Assembly (NCBI GenBank): GCA_938083135.1
Contig: CALLKY010000003.1
Coordinates: 1-48,617 of the forward strand
Direction of reading: 5' to 3'
Length of the DNA: 48,617 nucleotides
Source of the DNA: an uncultured Alphaproteobacteria bacterium
GTDB taxonomy: Bacteria > Pseudomonadota > Alphaproteobacteria > Bin95
The notes beneath the pieces were generated by a model that was not told where the DNA came from, did not search any database, and saw nothing but the letters and a program-made list of their open reading frames with translations. Position numbers and translations under genes: made by a program. Below are positions 17,544 to 25,847 of the stretch, one piece after another; position 1 is the stretch's first letter, and the number at the start of each line of letters is the position of its first letter.

Positions 17544-18401
17544 ATGCGGGAATTGGCGACAGGGTACGGCTTGGTTGAAGGGCCTGTTTGGCATGGCGAA
17601 CTCGGCTTGCTCTACAGCGATGTTTTGAATGGCGGTGTGTTTCGGGCTGCCAAAGATGGCACGATCAGCCAGCAAGTGCCGAAGCGGCGTGGTATCGGCG
17701 GCATGGCACTTCATGTCGATGGTGGGCTCATCATGGGTGGCAGAGATATCGTCGCTAGTGACATCGATGGCAGCGCCATGGGTGTCTTGCTAGCTGGTGC
17801 TGAAACCAAAGCAGGCATCGGGTTCAACGACCTTACGACTGACAGTGCCGGTCGAATTTACGTTGGTGACTTGGGCTTCAGCGTATTCGGTGGCGGCGCG
17901 CCGAAACCCGGATTCCTGCACGTGATTGACCTTGATGGCACGGATCGCGTGATCTCAGACGGGATCATGCTAACGAACGGCATGGGTTTCTCACCAGACG
18001 GCAAGTCGCTCTATCACTCCGATGCGCGGGCTGATGTTGTGCGGGTTTATGATGTGCTGGCTGATGGGTCGGTCAGCGGATGGCGCCCGTTTGCGGAGAT
18101 TGCGAAGGGTGAAACGCCTGATGGTCTAGCTGTCGCTGCGGATGGGTCTGTATGGGTGGCGCTCGCCCATGGCAGTGCTGTTGCAGTGTATGAGCCAGAT
18201 GGACGCCTGCGGGAACGTATTCCCGTACCGCTGCCAATGGTGACCAGTGTGTGCTTTGGCGGCGATGACCTTCAGGACCTCTATGTCGTGACGGGTAGCA
18301 GAGGCGGGCCCCGTGAGAATTGCGGCAGCGTATTTGTCACGCGCGCGGTAGTTCCTGGATTGCCGCTGGCGCCAGCGAAAGTGCGGCGGCCAGCGGCATA
18401 G
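17544..18401 (+). CDS. SMP-30/gluconolactonase/LRE family protein
   Basis: A 285-residue six-bladed beta-propeller lactonase of the SMP-30/gluconolactonase family, which hydrolyses sugar or other lactones with a divalent cation. EGPVWH (E12) provides the first metal ligand. FNDLTTDSAGRIYVGD, TNGMGFSPDGKSLYHSD and PDGLAVAADGSVWVAL are the propeller repeats carrying the other ligand positions. I chose ATG 17544 because GAGGGAG lies 7-10 nt upstream; the open frame extends to 17343 but that part is antisense to the amidohydrolase gene and reads as non-protein. It is divergent from the amidohydrolase and convergent with the second crotonase. Confidence 0.88.
   Translation: MRELATGYGLVEGPVWHGELGLLYSDVLNGGVFRAAKDGTISQQVPKRRGIGGMALHVDGGLIMGGRDIVASDIDGSAMGVLLAGAETKAGIGFNDLTTDSAGRIYVGDLGFSVFGGGAPKPGFLHVIDLDGTDRVISDGIMLTNGMGFSPDGKSLYHSDARADVVRVYDVLADGSVSGWRPFAEIAKGETPDGLAVAADGSVWVALAHGSAVAVYEPDGRLRERIPVPLPMVTSVCFGGDDLQDLYVVTGSRGGPRENCGSVFVTRAVVPGLPLAPAKVRRPAA
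18361..18398 (+). terminator. Hairpin at the 3' end of the SMP-30 gene
   Basis: A perfect 10-bp inverted repeat (TGCCGCTGGC / GCCAGCGGCA) with an 18-nt loop lies within the last codons of the lactonase gene, ending just before its TAG. No T-run follows, so it could be an RNA-stabilising fold rather than a terminator. It faces the convergent crotonase, whose stop is 14 nt beyond the lactonase gene. Confidence 0.3.
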
Positions 18402-18414
18402 CCAGAACTGTGGT

Positions 18415-19218
18415 TTACGAGCCGGTGAATTTGGCGGCGCGCTTTTCCCGGAAGGCGGCAATGCCCTCGGCATGGTCGGATGACATACCGGCTTCCGTTT
18501 GCATTGTGGATTCAAGCGCCATTTGTGTCGGGTAGTCGTTCTCCAGGCTTTGCCAATACATGCGCCGGATCATGCCAAGTGACCGTGGCCCATGACCAAG
18601 CCGCGTGGCGAGCTTCATGGTCTCGGGCATCAAATCTCCGTCTTCAACGACACGGTTGACGAGACCCCATTCGCGGGCGGTCTCTGCTGGCAGCTTGTCC
18701 GCGAGCAATGAGAGTTCCAGCGCGCGTTTCGCCCCAATCAATCGTGGCAGAATGTAGGTGGAACCGCCGTCTGGCACGAGGCCAATGCGGGCGAATGCTT
18801 GCAGGAAATAGGCAGACTTTGCCATCACAACGAGATCGCAGGAAAGCGCAAAGCTCATGCCGACGCCAGCGGCAACGCCATTCACGGCGGCAATCAGCGG
18901 CGTATCCAGTTCACGCAAGCGGAGGAACATCGGATTGTACCAGGCCTCCAAGCTGCTAAGGACTTCGCCACGGGCTTCTGCAGCGCGGTCACGAGGTGGT
19001 GCATCGGGATCATTCAAGTTGGCACCAGATGAAAACGCCCGGCCAGCGCCGGTAATAATGACGCAGCGCAGATCGCTACCAGCGTTCTCCACCTGATCAA
19101 TCGCAGCCGTGAAGTCGCTCCGCATTTTGACACCCCAGGCGTTCAGTGAGCCGGGGTCATTCAGGGTCAGAAGGCCAATACCGTCATTGACCTCAAGCGT
19201 GATTTTGCCGTGTTCCAT
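18415..19218 (-). CDS. Crotonase family protein, PaaG-like enoyl-CoA isomerase/hydratase
   Basis: A 267-residue crotonase. Oxyanion-hole segments are GRAFSSGANL and NGVAAGVGMSFAL. The active-site loop ARIGLVPDGGSTYILP carries an aspartate (VPD) where classic hydratases have glutamate, as in PaaG-type isomerases of ring-opening pathways, so isomerisation is more likely than hydration. The start at 19218 has GGAGAG upstream; the ATG at 19230 lies inside that ribosome site region. It is 45 nt from the Gfo/Idh/MocA gene on the same strand and probably co-transcribed with it. Confidence 0.88.
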   Translation of the reverse strand: MEHGKITLEVNDGIGLLTLNDPGSLNAWGVKMRSDFTAAIDQVENAGSDLRCVIITGAGRAFSSGANLNDPDAPPRDRAAEARGEVLSSLEAWYNPMFLRLRELDTPLIAAVNGVAAGVGMSFALSCDLVVMAKSAYFLQAFARIGLVPDGGSTYILPRLIGAKRALELSLLADKLPAETAREWGLVNRVVEDGDLMPETMKLATRLGHGPRSLGMIRRMYWQSLENDYPTQMALESTMQTEAGMSSDHAEGIAAFREKRAAKFTGS

Positions 19219-19263
19219 GTGTCTCTCCATAGTCTTTCAAATGCGAAATATGTCTGCGGGCGT

Positions 19264-20319
19264 TCAAAGCGGTAGCGTAATTGACTGGCCTTGGCGGAGC
19301 GAGCGAGTGACGGCTTCGGTCCATTCCATGTAGCGAAAGCCAGTTACGAGGTCTGTATGTGTGACAGGCTCTGTCCCGCGAATGGCGTTAATGAACTCTT
19401 CCTCGACACGCCATCCGCCGCGCTTGGCAGCTTCAATTTCAACGGGTGCCAGCTCCACGTCCCCGCGTTTTCCGGCCGACAGACCAAGCGCGCCGCCAAC
19501 AGGGTGACGGAGGCGCAACGTCCCCTCCGTCCCGAAGATATGCACGTCCGCCATATCGGGGACGTGGCCAAGTACGCTGGAAACGTTGAAGCGCATTTGA
19601 CCGCCTTGCTCCATCTGGCCAATAACGTCGATGTGGTCAGGAATTTCCATTGCGCGGCGGGCACCGGTCTCATCAACTCTGTGGCTGACGATACTTTGAC
19701 CGACAGCCATCACAGACCGCGCTGGCCCGACCCACCGCATCATCGCCTCATACCAAATACCCATATTCATGACATTCATGCCTGAAAGCGCCCGGTCTTG
19801 GCGCCAATGGATAGGGGTAGAGCCATCTGGATAGGCCCTGTTGGCAGCGATACGGGCGTCAATCGCAATCAGCTCACCGATGTAACCGTCTGCGATCATT
19901 GCCTGGATTGTTTGATCGAACGCCAATGTGTGGGGGGCTGGAACAATCTGCGCGACAAGGGCGGGGTGGTTTCTGGAGGCTTCAAGCATGGCCCTCGCAT
20001 CGCCCAGGTCCAGCGCCATACGCGCTTCGCACAGAACGTGCTTGCCTGCAGCCAATGATGCGACGGTCAGCGTTTTATGCATGTTCGGCCAGGTGCCGAT
20101 GCACACAGCGTCAATATCACTGGCGGCCAGAAGAGATGGCCAGTCATCATAGACGGTTGGAATATTGAATTCGTCAGCAACCCGTTGGCCTGATGCACGG
20201 CTGCGGTTTGCGACGGCCACAGTCTCTACGCCAGCCTGTGCTTTTAGGCCTGGAATATGACGGGATGTTGTGTTGCCGCCGGCACCGATTAGGCCGACGC
20301 GGATGGTCTCTGCTGGCAT
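19264..20319 (-). CDS. Gfo/Idh/MocA family oxidoreductase
   Basis: A 351-residue NAD(P)-dependent dehydrogenase. The N-terminal Rossmann fold is VGLIGAGGNTTSRHIPGL. The strand-end segments DIDAVCIGTWPNMH and KHVLCEARMALDLGDA match the family, where the lysine of the usual E-K-P is here replaced (CEAR). The C-terminal alpha/beta domain includes GRAVFL-like features and the ADVHIFGTEGTLRLRHP strand. The change at the EKP motif, normally part of the active site, could alter or abolish classic sugar-dehydrogenase chemistry. It is divergent from the PRISE-like reductase gene with 130 nt between them. Confidence 0.85.
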   Translation of the reverse strand: MPAETIRVGLIGAGGNTTSRHIPGLKAQAGVETVAVANRSRASGQRVADEFNIPTVYDDWPSLLAASDIDAVCIGTWPNMHKTLTVASLAAGKHVLCEARMALDLGDARAMLEASRNHPALVAQIVPAPHTLAFDQTIQAMIADGYIGELIAIDARIAANRAYPDGSTPIHWRQDRALSGMNVMNMGIWYEAMMRWVGPARSVMAVGQSIVSHRVDETGARRAMEIPDHIDVIGQMEQGGQMRFNVSSVLGHVPDMADVHIFGTEGTLRLRHPVGGALGLSAGKRGDVELAPVEIEAAKRGGWRVEEEFINAIRGTEPVTHTDLVTGFRYMEWTEAVTRSLRQGQSITLPL

Positions 20320-20449
20320 GGGGTCGTTCCTTCTGAAGCGTGTTTGCAGGCCATGCTAACAGCCGCCAAAGGGTATGGGATAGATGCTGGCATTCGCTGC
20401 ATCAGCGATTACGATGGCTGCATCGATAGCAATCGCTCGGAGCTTGTTC

Positions 20450-21535
20450 ATGGCGGATCGCACACTGTTGGTCGTAGGCGCTACTGGCCTGCTTGGCCGC
20501 GCCGCATTGGCGCATTTCAAAGGCTTGGCCGGTTGGAATGTGATCGGCATGTCCCGCCGCGCACCTGATATTTCAGGCGTCCAGCACCTAAAGGCCGATT
20601 TGATGGATCCAGCTTCGGTTGCCGGGCATAAGGCCGCCCTCGCGCCCGTTACGGATGTGCTTTACGCCGCGCTGTTTGAAATGGATGACCTCGTCAGCGG
20701 TTGGCGGCACCAGGAGCAGATTGAGCGCAATACGGCTATGTTCGAAACACTGCTAGCGACGGTTGAGGATGCGGCACCCGGTCTAGCCCATGTGCATTTG
20801 TTGCAGGGGACAAAGGCCTACGGCATCCATGTTGAGCCGATGAAAGCACCCGCCAAAGAACGTTGGCCGCGCCATGACCACGAGAATTTCTACTGGCACC
20901 AGGAAGATCATCTGAAGGCGCGGGCGGCTGATGGCGGCTGGCGGTATACGATTTGGCGGCCACAGGTCGTATTCGGCCATGGACTTGGTAGCCCGATGAA
21001 CCTGATCGCGGCGGTTGGCGTGTATGCCTCCATCTGCCGGGCGCGGGGCGAACCGTGTCGATACCCCGGCGGCATTCCCGTTACGACAGAAGCCACGGAT
21101 GCCCGCTTGCTTGCGCGCGCAGTCGCATGGGCAGCGGCAGCAGATGGCGCTGCGAATGAGACCTTCAACATTGCTAACGGCGATGTCCTGCTTTGGCCTA
21201 ATCTGTGGCCAACAGTTTGTGACCATTTTGGCGTAGAGCCGGGGGAGCCTGAGCCACAGACCCTGGCTGAAACAATGCCTCTGCTAGAGGCCGAATGGGC
21301 AGACATCGTCCGCACCCATAATCTAGCGTCGCATTCCCTGGATGAATTGGTCGGCGGTTCCTGGCAGTTTCTGGACCGGGCCGTACGGGCCGGCGGTGCA
21401 GCAACGCCGCCATCCCTGGTTTCGACCATCAAGCTTCGGCAGGCAGGGTTTGGCGATTGTTATGATACAGAGGACAGCCTGCGCTATTGGTTCAGTGAAA
21501 TGCAGGCCAATCGCCTACTACCTGATTGGCAGTAG
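20450..21535 (+). CDS. NAD(P)-dependent SDR reductase, PRISE (progesterone 5-beta-reductase/iridoid synthase-like) family
   Basis: A 361-residue extended short-chain dehydrogenase. The cofactor loop is GATGLLG (residues 10-16). The catalytic pair is not the usual YxxxK. Instead LLQGTKAYG supplies a lysine and ENFYWHQEDHL a tyrosine, the two motifs that define the PRISE enone 1,4-reductases. Such enzymes reduce the C=C of activated enones in steroids and monoterpenes. ATG 20450 (MADRTLLVVG) is the start; the upstream extension to 20384 is an alanine-rich reading with no support. It stands 71 nt before an MFS gene. With two BVMOs nearby, a role in terpenoid or steroid-like ketone metabolism is a fair guess. 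Confidence 0.85.
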   Translation: MADRTLLVVGATGLLGRAALAHFKGLAGWNVIGMSRRAPDISGVQHLKADLMDPASVAGHKAALAPVTDVLYAALFEMDDLVSGWRHQEQIERNTAMFETLLATVEDAAPGLAHVHLLQGTKAYGIHVEPMKAPAKERWPRHDHENFYWHQEDHLKARAADGGWRYTIWRPQVVFGHGLGSPMNLIAAVGVYASICRARGEPCRYPGGIPVTTEATDARLLARAVAWAAAADGAANETFNIANGDVLLWPNLWPTVCDHFGVEPGEPEPQTLAETMPLLEAEWADIVRTHNLASHSLDELVGGSWQFLDRAVRAGGAATPPSLVSTIKLRQAGFGDCYDTEDSLRYWFSEMQANRLLPDWQ

Positions 21536-21606
21536 CTGCACCCACCTTTCACCCGCGCGGCTTCCGGTATAGGCATGCGGCCTGACGCAGCCGGAGATAC
21601 CCCCTT

Positions 21607-22812
21607 TTGACCCCATCTTTTGATCCCCGTTATCGGATCGTATTCGGTGCCTGCGTGACGCAGTTTGCCGTTATTGGGCTGCTATTCGCATATGGCCTGT
21701 TCTTCGAAATATTCGAAAATGAGTTCGGCTGGCCGCGCGCGGTGCTCTCCGGTGCGATGTCGCTTGTGGTGCTGTCGATGGGGTTCCTGGCGGCGTTTAG
21801 TGGGAGGCTAAGCGATCTCTACGGCCCGCGCATCGTATTGAGCGTTTCCGGCATCGTATTCGGCATTGGCGTCGCGTCGATCTCGCAGATCAGTGCGCCA
21901 TGGCATCTCTTCCTGATTTTCACGATGTTTATCGGCGTCGGCATGGCGACCCATGATGTGGTGACATTATCGACCGTCGCGCGTTGGTTTGTGCGGCGGC
22001 GGGGGATGATGACTGGCGTTGTGAAAGTGGCGACAGCAATTGGCCAGATCAGCTTGCCTGCTGTCGTTGCTGCCTTGATCGCAGCGTTTGGCTGGCGCGA
22101 TGCCATCATGGTCACAGGTTTCGCTGCCGCAATTTTGCTGTTTGGCGCTGCCCAACTGGTGCGTCGACCTGAAGAGGGCGAGGCGACGGGGGCAAGTGAA
22201 GAAGCGGCAACCCCAGCGCCAGCCCCGATTGATTACAAGGCCGCGGTGCGAACACGGGTTTTCTGGATGCTATGCGCCGCGCAATTCCTATTTTTCCCGA
22301 TTCTTAGCGCCATCCCATTGCATATGGTGGCACATGGATCAGACCTTGGGCTGTCTGTCACGCAAGCAGCAGGGCTGGTTTCAACCATCGGCGCGGCTAG
22401 CATCGCTGGGCGATTGATTGTCGGTAATTTGATTGACCGTATCGGCGGTCGCGGCGCCTATATGCTTGGCCTGACGCCGCTGGTGCTGAGCCTTCTGGCG
22501 CTGTTGGCGATTGATGTGCCTTGGATGCTGTATGGCGTGATGGCGCTATATGGAATCGGCCATGGCGGCATGTTCACAGTCGTTTCGCCCACAATCGCCG
22601 AGTATTTTGGCGTTCAGTCCCTCGGCGCGCTGTTCGGCACCATCTTATTCTTCGGATCGCTCGGTGGTGCTGCTGGTCCAATCATGACCGGCTTTATCTT
22701 CGATTGGACAGGCAGTTACGCCGTCGCATTCACAATCCTCGCTATCATGGGCGGGCTAGCGCTACTGCTGATTTCCCTGCTGCCAAGGAAACTGCCTAGT
22801 CCACAGAGCTAG
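21607..22812 (+). CDS. MFS transporter
   Basis: A 401-residue major facilitator with about 12 predicted membrane helices. The family loop between helices 2 and 3 is seen as GRLSDLYGPRIVL, and its counterpart in the second half as GRLIVGNLIDRIGGRGAYMLG. The arrangement and the N-terminal FEIFENEFGWPRAVLSGA resemble monocarboxylate/oxalate-type (OFA or MCT-like) carriers. TTG 21607 is the start, with GGAGA upstream. Probably imports an organic acid or exports a product. Its last 17 nt overlap the convergent luciferase-like gene. Confidence 0.9.
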   Translation: MTPSFDPRYRIVFGACVTQFAVIGLLFAYGLFFEIFENEFGWPRAVLSGAMSLVVLSMGFLAAFSGRLSDLYGPRIVLSVSGIVFGIGVASISQISAPWHLFLIFTMFIGVGMATHDVVTLSTVARWFVRRRGMMTGVVKVATAIGQISLPAVVAALIAAFGWRDAIMVTGFAAAILLFGAAQLVRRPEEGEATGASEEAATPAPAPIDYKAAVRTRVFWMLCAAQFLFFPILSAIPLHMVAHGSDLGLSVTQAAGLVSTIGAASIAGRLIVGNLIDRIGGRGAYMLGLTPLVLSLLALLAIDVPWMLYGVMALYGIGHGGMFTVVSPTIAEYFGVQSLGALFGTILFFGSLGGAAGPIMTGFIFDWTGSYAVAFTILAIMGGLALLLISLLPRKLPSPQS

Positions 22813-23839
22813 CGACGTCCATAATCTGCTCTAGCGTCGCGATCCTGTCGGCAGCGCTGGCTTTGTCGTCCAAGCGGACGTTCAGGCAATTGACGCCGAC
22901 ATCGCGGTATTTGCGGAACCGTGCGCGGGCCATGTCGGGTGTGCCGAGCACTTGGAACTCTGTCACCATTGCGTCTGGGACGTTAGCGACAGCGGCATCC
23001 CGCTCGCCTGCTTTCCATAGGCGCTGGATTTCCAGGGCCTCGTCTTTGTACCCGGCCCGCTGGAATGCTTCGTTATAGAAGTTGGTTTTGGCGGAACCCA
23101 TCGCGCCCATCTGGAATGCAACTCCTGCCTTTGCAGTCGCGACCATCCCCTCAACATCCTCACCGATAGACATCGCAACTTGGGTGGATATCTCCATATC
23201 GGCTAGGTTTCTGCCTGCTTTGTCTGCCCCTTTGCGCATGTAATCGAAATGCGCTTCCGCGTGATCTGGCGAGAAGGAGGTTCCGAGCCAGCCATCTGCG
23301 GCCGCACCTGTATATTCAAGCGCGCGCGGGCCGAGTGTCGCCAGATAGATCGGGATGTCAGCGGGATTGACGTCCAACCGAAGCGCTTTGCCCTCGCCAC
23401 CAGGGCGGGGCAGCACGTGGACGTCACCGTCGTATTGCAGCTTCTCACCGGCGAATGCCATGCGACAGATTTCGACTGTTTCGCGCAGTCGTGTGAGCGG
23501 CTTGGCATAGGGCGCACCGTGCAGGCCTTCAACCACTTGCGGCCCGCTCACGCCAAGGCCAAGCCGGAACCGGCCACCAGAAATCTCGTTGAGCGAAAGC
23601 GCGGTCATTGCCGTCATCGCCGGGGCGCGGGCGCTGATCTGCATGATGCCGGTGCCAAGATGAATGCGTTCCGTTTTCGCCGCCAGATAGGCCAGAGTCG
23701 TGATCGCATCTTGCGCCCATGCCTCTGCCGACCAAACGCAATCAACGCCCATGCTATCCGCTGCTTGAACCACTTCAGATGCGGTTTTGATATCCTTGCC
23801 CGCAGCGCCGCCGACATAAATCGAGATTTTCATTGCCAT
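22796..23839 (-). CDS. Luciferase-like (LLM) oxidoreductase, F420-type subfamily
   Basis: A 347-residue luciferase-superfamily oxidoreductase, distinct from the one at 7304-8188. Blocks are MKISIYVGGAAGK, DCVWSAEAWAQDA, LGTGIMQISARAPAMTAMTA, GRFRLGLGVSGPQVVEGLHG and PIYLATLGPRALEYTGAAADGWLG, as in the F420-dependent enzymes of the mycobacterial Rv3520c type. Cofactor use in this organism is uncertain. A GAGGAG ribosome site precedes the ATG at 23839. It is the last gene of the minus-strand run that contains the selenoprotein, 71 nt after the thioredoxin-reductase-like gene, and may be a terminal partner of that system or simply a catabolic enzyme read through from it. Confidence 0.87.
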   Translation of the reverse strand: MAMKISIYVGGAAGKDIKTASEVVQAADSMGVDCVWSAEAWAQDAITTLAYLAAKTERIHLGTGIMQISARAPAMTAMTALSLNEISGGRFRLGLGVSGPQVVEGLHGAPYAKPLTRLRETVEICRMAFAGEKLQYDGDVHVLPRPGGEGKALRLDVNPADIPIYLATLGPRALEYTGAAADGWLGTSFSPDHAEAHFDYMRKGADKAGRNLADMEISTQVAMSIGEDVEGMVATAKAGVAFQMGAMGSAKTNFYNEAFQRAGYKDEALEIQRLWKAGERDAAVANVPDAMVTEFQVLGTPDMARARFRKYRDVGVNCLNVRLDDKASAADRIATLEQIMDVASSVD

Positions 23840-23910
23840 TGTGGCGGCTCCTCATGGTGCGTTTCCGGTCGTCATGATGCGGAATAGTCGGCGCATTTGG
23901 CAATCCAGGA

Positions 23911-24813
23911 TTAACTGGCGATGGCCTGGGCTGCCGCCACAGCGTCTGCAACAGCATCTGCAATAGCGCCACCGTGATCAGCCCGGGCGGCACCGATGGC
24001 ATAGAGACCGGGAAGGGTGGTCTGCATGGTCGCGCCAACAGTTAATGCGCCATCCGCATTTCGTTTGGCTTCTGGCGGCGCTAGCGCTGTTTGTGGGGTC
24101 AGGCCAATAAACGGGAAAACCGCGGCGATTGGATGATCTTTCTCTGAACCGCTGGCTTGATCGTGGAGCCGTATAGCGTCCACGCCTTCGGTGCCAATGA
24201 TTGCGCGAACATCTATGCCAGTTCGAACGTGGACATTACTGTGAGCCCGAATCCGTTCAACGAAGTCTACACGCGCACGCGGCGCTGGCCCCCGGATCGC
24301 GACAGTGACTGAGGCGCAATGTTCCGCCAGGTGCAGCGCTTCCTGAAAAGCAGCATCGCCGCCACCAACTACAAGAACATCTTTGTCACGATACAGTCCA
24401 CCATCACAGAAGGCGCATTGGGATACGCCGCGGCCTGCTAGTTCTGTCTCTCCGGGAACGCCAAGCTGTTTCAACGCGGCACCTGTCGCGAAGATAATGG
24501 CGGGGCCAGCGGCTTCCTGCTCTGGTAGGTGCCAAAGCGCACCATCCTGCTGAAGCGCGGTGACGGCTCCCATCCGATAATCGGCACCAGCGACCAGCGC
24601 CCGTTCTAGCAGTGTGTTCACGAGGTCTGGGCCGCTTTCAGCCTCGCCCTCAACACCCTCCAGCTTGCCGACATTGGTGATTAGCCCGCCGAGGAAGCCA
24701 TCGTCGACCAGGGCCGTCGCGATGCCGCGTTCTGCCAGTTCAGCGGCGGCGGTTAGGCCTGCAACGCCAGCGCCAATGACTATGGCCCCGTGGGTTCCGC
24801 CGTTCGCTGTCAT
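23911..24813 (-). CDS. Thioredoxin-reductase-like FAD/NAD(P)H disulfide reductase
   Basis: A 300-residue flavoprotein with the domain order of low-molecular-weight thioredoxin reductase. The FAD site is VIGAGVAGLTAAAEL (about 12-26), then ATGAALKQLGVPGE (109-122), the redox disulfide CAFC (C133/C136 in SQCAFCDGG), the NADPH site VVGGGDAAFQEAL (148-160) and the C-terminal GLYAIGAARADHGG. Family TrxRs usually have CATC; the altered spacer and a weaker NADPH-binding region suggest a dedicated partner rather than housekeeping TrxR. It starts inside the stop of the upstream gene (ATGA), so it is translationally coupled to the cysteine-rich paralog pair and the selenoprotein, and most simply supplies their electrons. 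Confidence 0.9.
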   Translation of the reverse strand: MTANGGTHGAIVIGAGVAGLTAAAELAERGIATALVDDGFLGGLITNVGKLEGVEGEAESGPDLVNTLLERALVAGADYRMGAVTALQQDGALWHLPEQEAAGPAIIFATGAALKQLGVPGETELAGRGVSQCAFCDGGLYRDKDVLVVGGGDAAFQEALHLAEHCASVTVAIRGPAPRARVDFVERIRAHSNVHVRTGIDVRAIIGTEGVDAIRLHDQASGSEKDHPIAAVFPFIGLTPQTALAPPEAKRNADGALTVGATMQTTLPGLYAIGAARADHGGAIADAVADAVAAAQAIAS

Positions 24814-25847
24814 AGGTCTTGATCCTCAAGTGATTTCAGTGCGCGCGTTTGGATGGCAGACCCGCCGGCCCATAGCGGCAGATAGGTCATTTTCACACCT
24901 GGCCCACCGGTGATAATCGGCAGAATATCTTGTGGGGATGCAGCAATAGGTTTGGCCGCATTGATTGACATAACGCCCGGTATTTCAATGGATGTGGTTT
25001 CAAATATGAATGTCTGCATGTCGCCGATGCTCCAGCCATGCTTGTCTACGCCTGCCGCAAGTTCCGGCGGTAGCAGAAACACCTGTTGGCCGGGTGGGCG
25101 TGCCCGTCCCGCACTAGCGGCGGCACCCGTTGCAATCATGGCTGCGGCCATGGGCGTTAGGATGGCTTCGGGCGTGTCGCGGTCATCCAATGGCAACACT
25201 TCCACCGTGCCGGAGACACCCAGCACTGTGACAGCGCTTGCATCTGTGCCGAGGCCTTGGCGTTCCGCGAGGCCAGGATAGATTGTTGGCAGGGTTTCAG
25301 CACAGCAGAAGCTGTATTTCCCGGGTTGCCCCATCGTCGCCATATCGCCGGAGCCTTCACGTGCGCCGCCAATATTCCGCATGACAAGCGACACAGCCCG
25401 GCCAATCGCAGCGTTCGCGCGGGTGCCAGGACCAAGGCAGTTGGTGCCTGAATTCATGTCTAATTTTGCAGCGACGGGGCCATGTACGATTGTGGCGATG
25501 GCTGGTGTCCCGGTCGTCGTGAGCAATCCTAGGACATTGAATGCTGGGTCTAGGCAGGCTGTCGCTGCCGTCAGGACAACCGGCAATTCTGCCGGTATGC
25601 AGCCTGCAAGCATGCACTGATAGGCCACGGCGCGAGGTGTGAGGTCGCCATAGAGTGGGGGCAGCAGGCCGTGAGATCGATCTGGCTCTGCAACGCCTTC
25701 AAGCATGGCCTGGAGGTGACGATCTGTGGGTGGTGTCAGCGGCAGGCCGTCAGACAATTCCGCGGCTGCCAGCAAGGCCTGGGTTTCGTCAAAACCCATC
25801 GTTTCTGAGACGAGCGGCAAGGCTGCGTCTGCGCCGAACACGCTCAC
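24810..25847 (-). CDS. Unknown cysteine-motif protein, selenoprotein-operon partner B
   Basis: A 345-residue protein, not assigned to a known function. It is a clear paralog of the adjacent 346-residue protein: the two share DG(L/F)PL, (M)AGC(I/K)P, (N/S)GTNC-type (C137), ANA(A/T)IGRA, NIGGA, KY(S/A)FC (C181) and a C-terminal glycine-rich stretch (SP(Q/E)DI...GG.G...Y.P). Matching cysteines are C83, C137 and C181, with an extra C182. There is no signal peptide and no membrane helix, so it should be cytoplasmic. It overlaps both neighbours by 4 nt (ATGA), implying stoichiometric expression, perhaps as a heteromer with its paralog. The cysteines and the adjacent Sec protein and flavin reductase suggest a substrate-binding or catalytic thiol component. 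Confidence 0.8.
   Translation of the reverse strand: MSVFGADAALPLVSETMGFDETQALLAAAELSDGLPLTPPTDRHLQAMLEGVAEPDRSHGLLPPLYGDLTPRAVAYQCMLAGCIPAELPVVLTAATACLDPAFNVLGLLTTTGTPAIATIVHGPVAAKLDMNSGTNCLGPGTRANAAIGRAVSLVMRNIGGAREGSGDMATMGQPGKYSFCCAETLPTIYPGLAERQGLGTDASAVTVLGVSGTVEVLPLDDRDTPEAILTPMAAAMIATGAAASAGRARPPGQQVFLLPPELAAGVDKHGWSIGDMQTFIFETTSIEIPGVMSINAAKPIAASPQDILPIITGGPGVKMTYLPLWAGGSAIQTRALKSLEDQDL

Noticed and set aside
23249-23887. 212-codon plus-strand open frame
   Set aside because: Antisense shadow of the luciferase-like gene 22796-23839, with no ribosome site.
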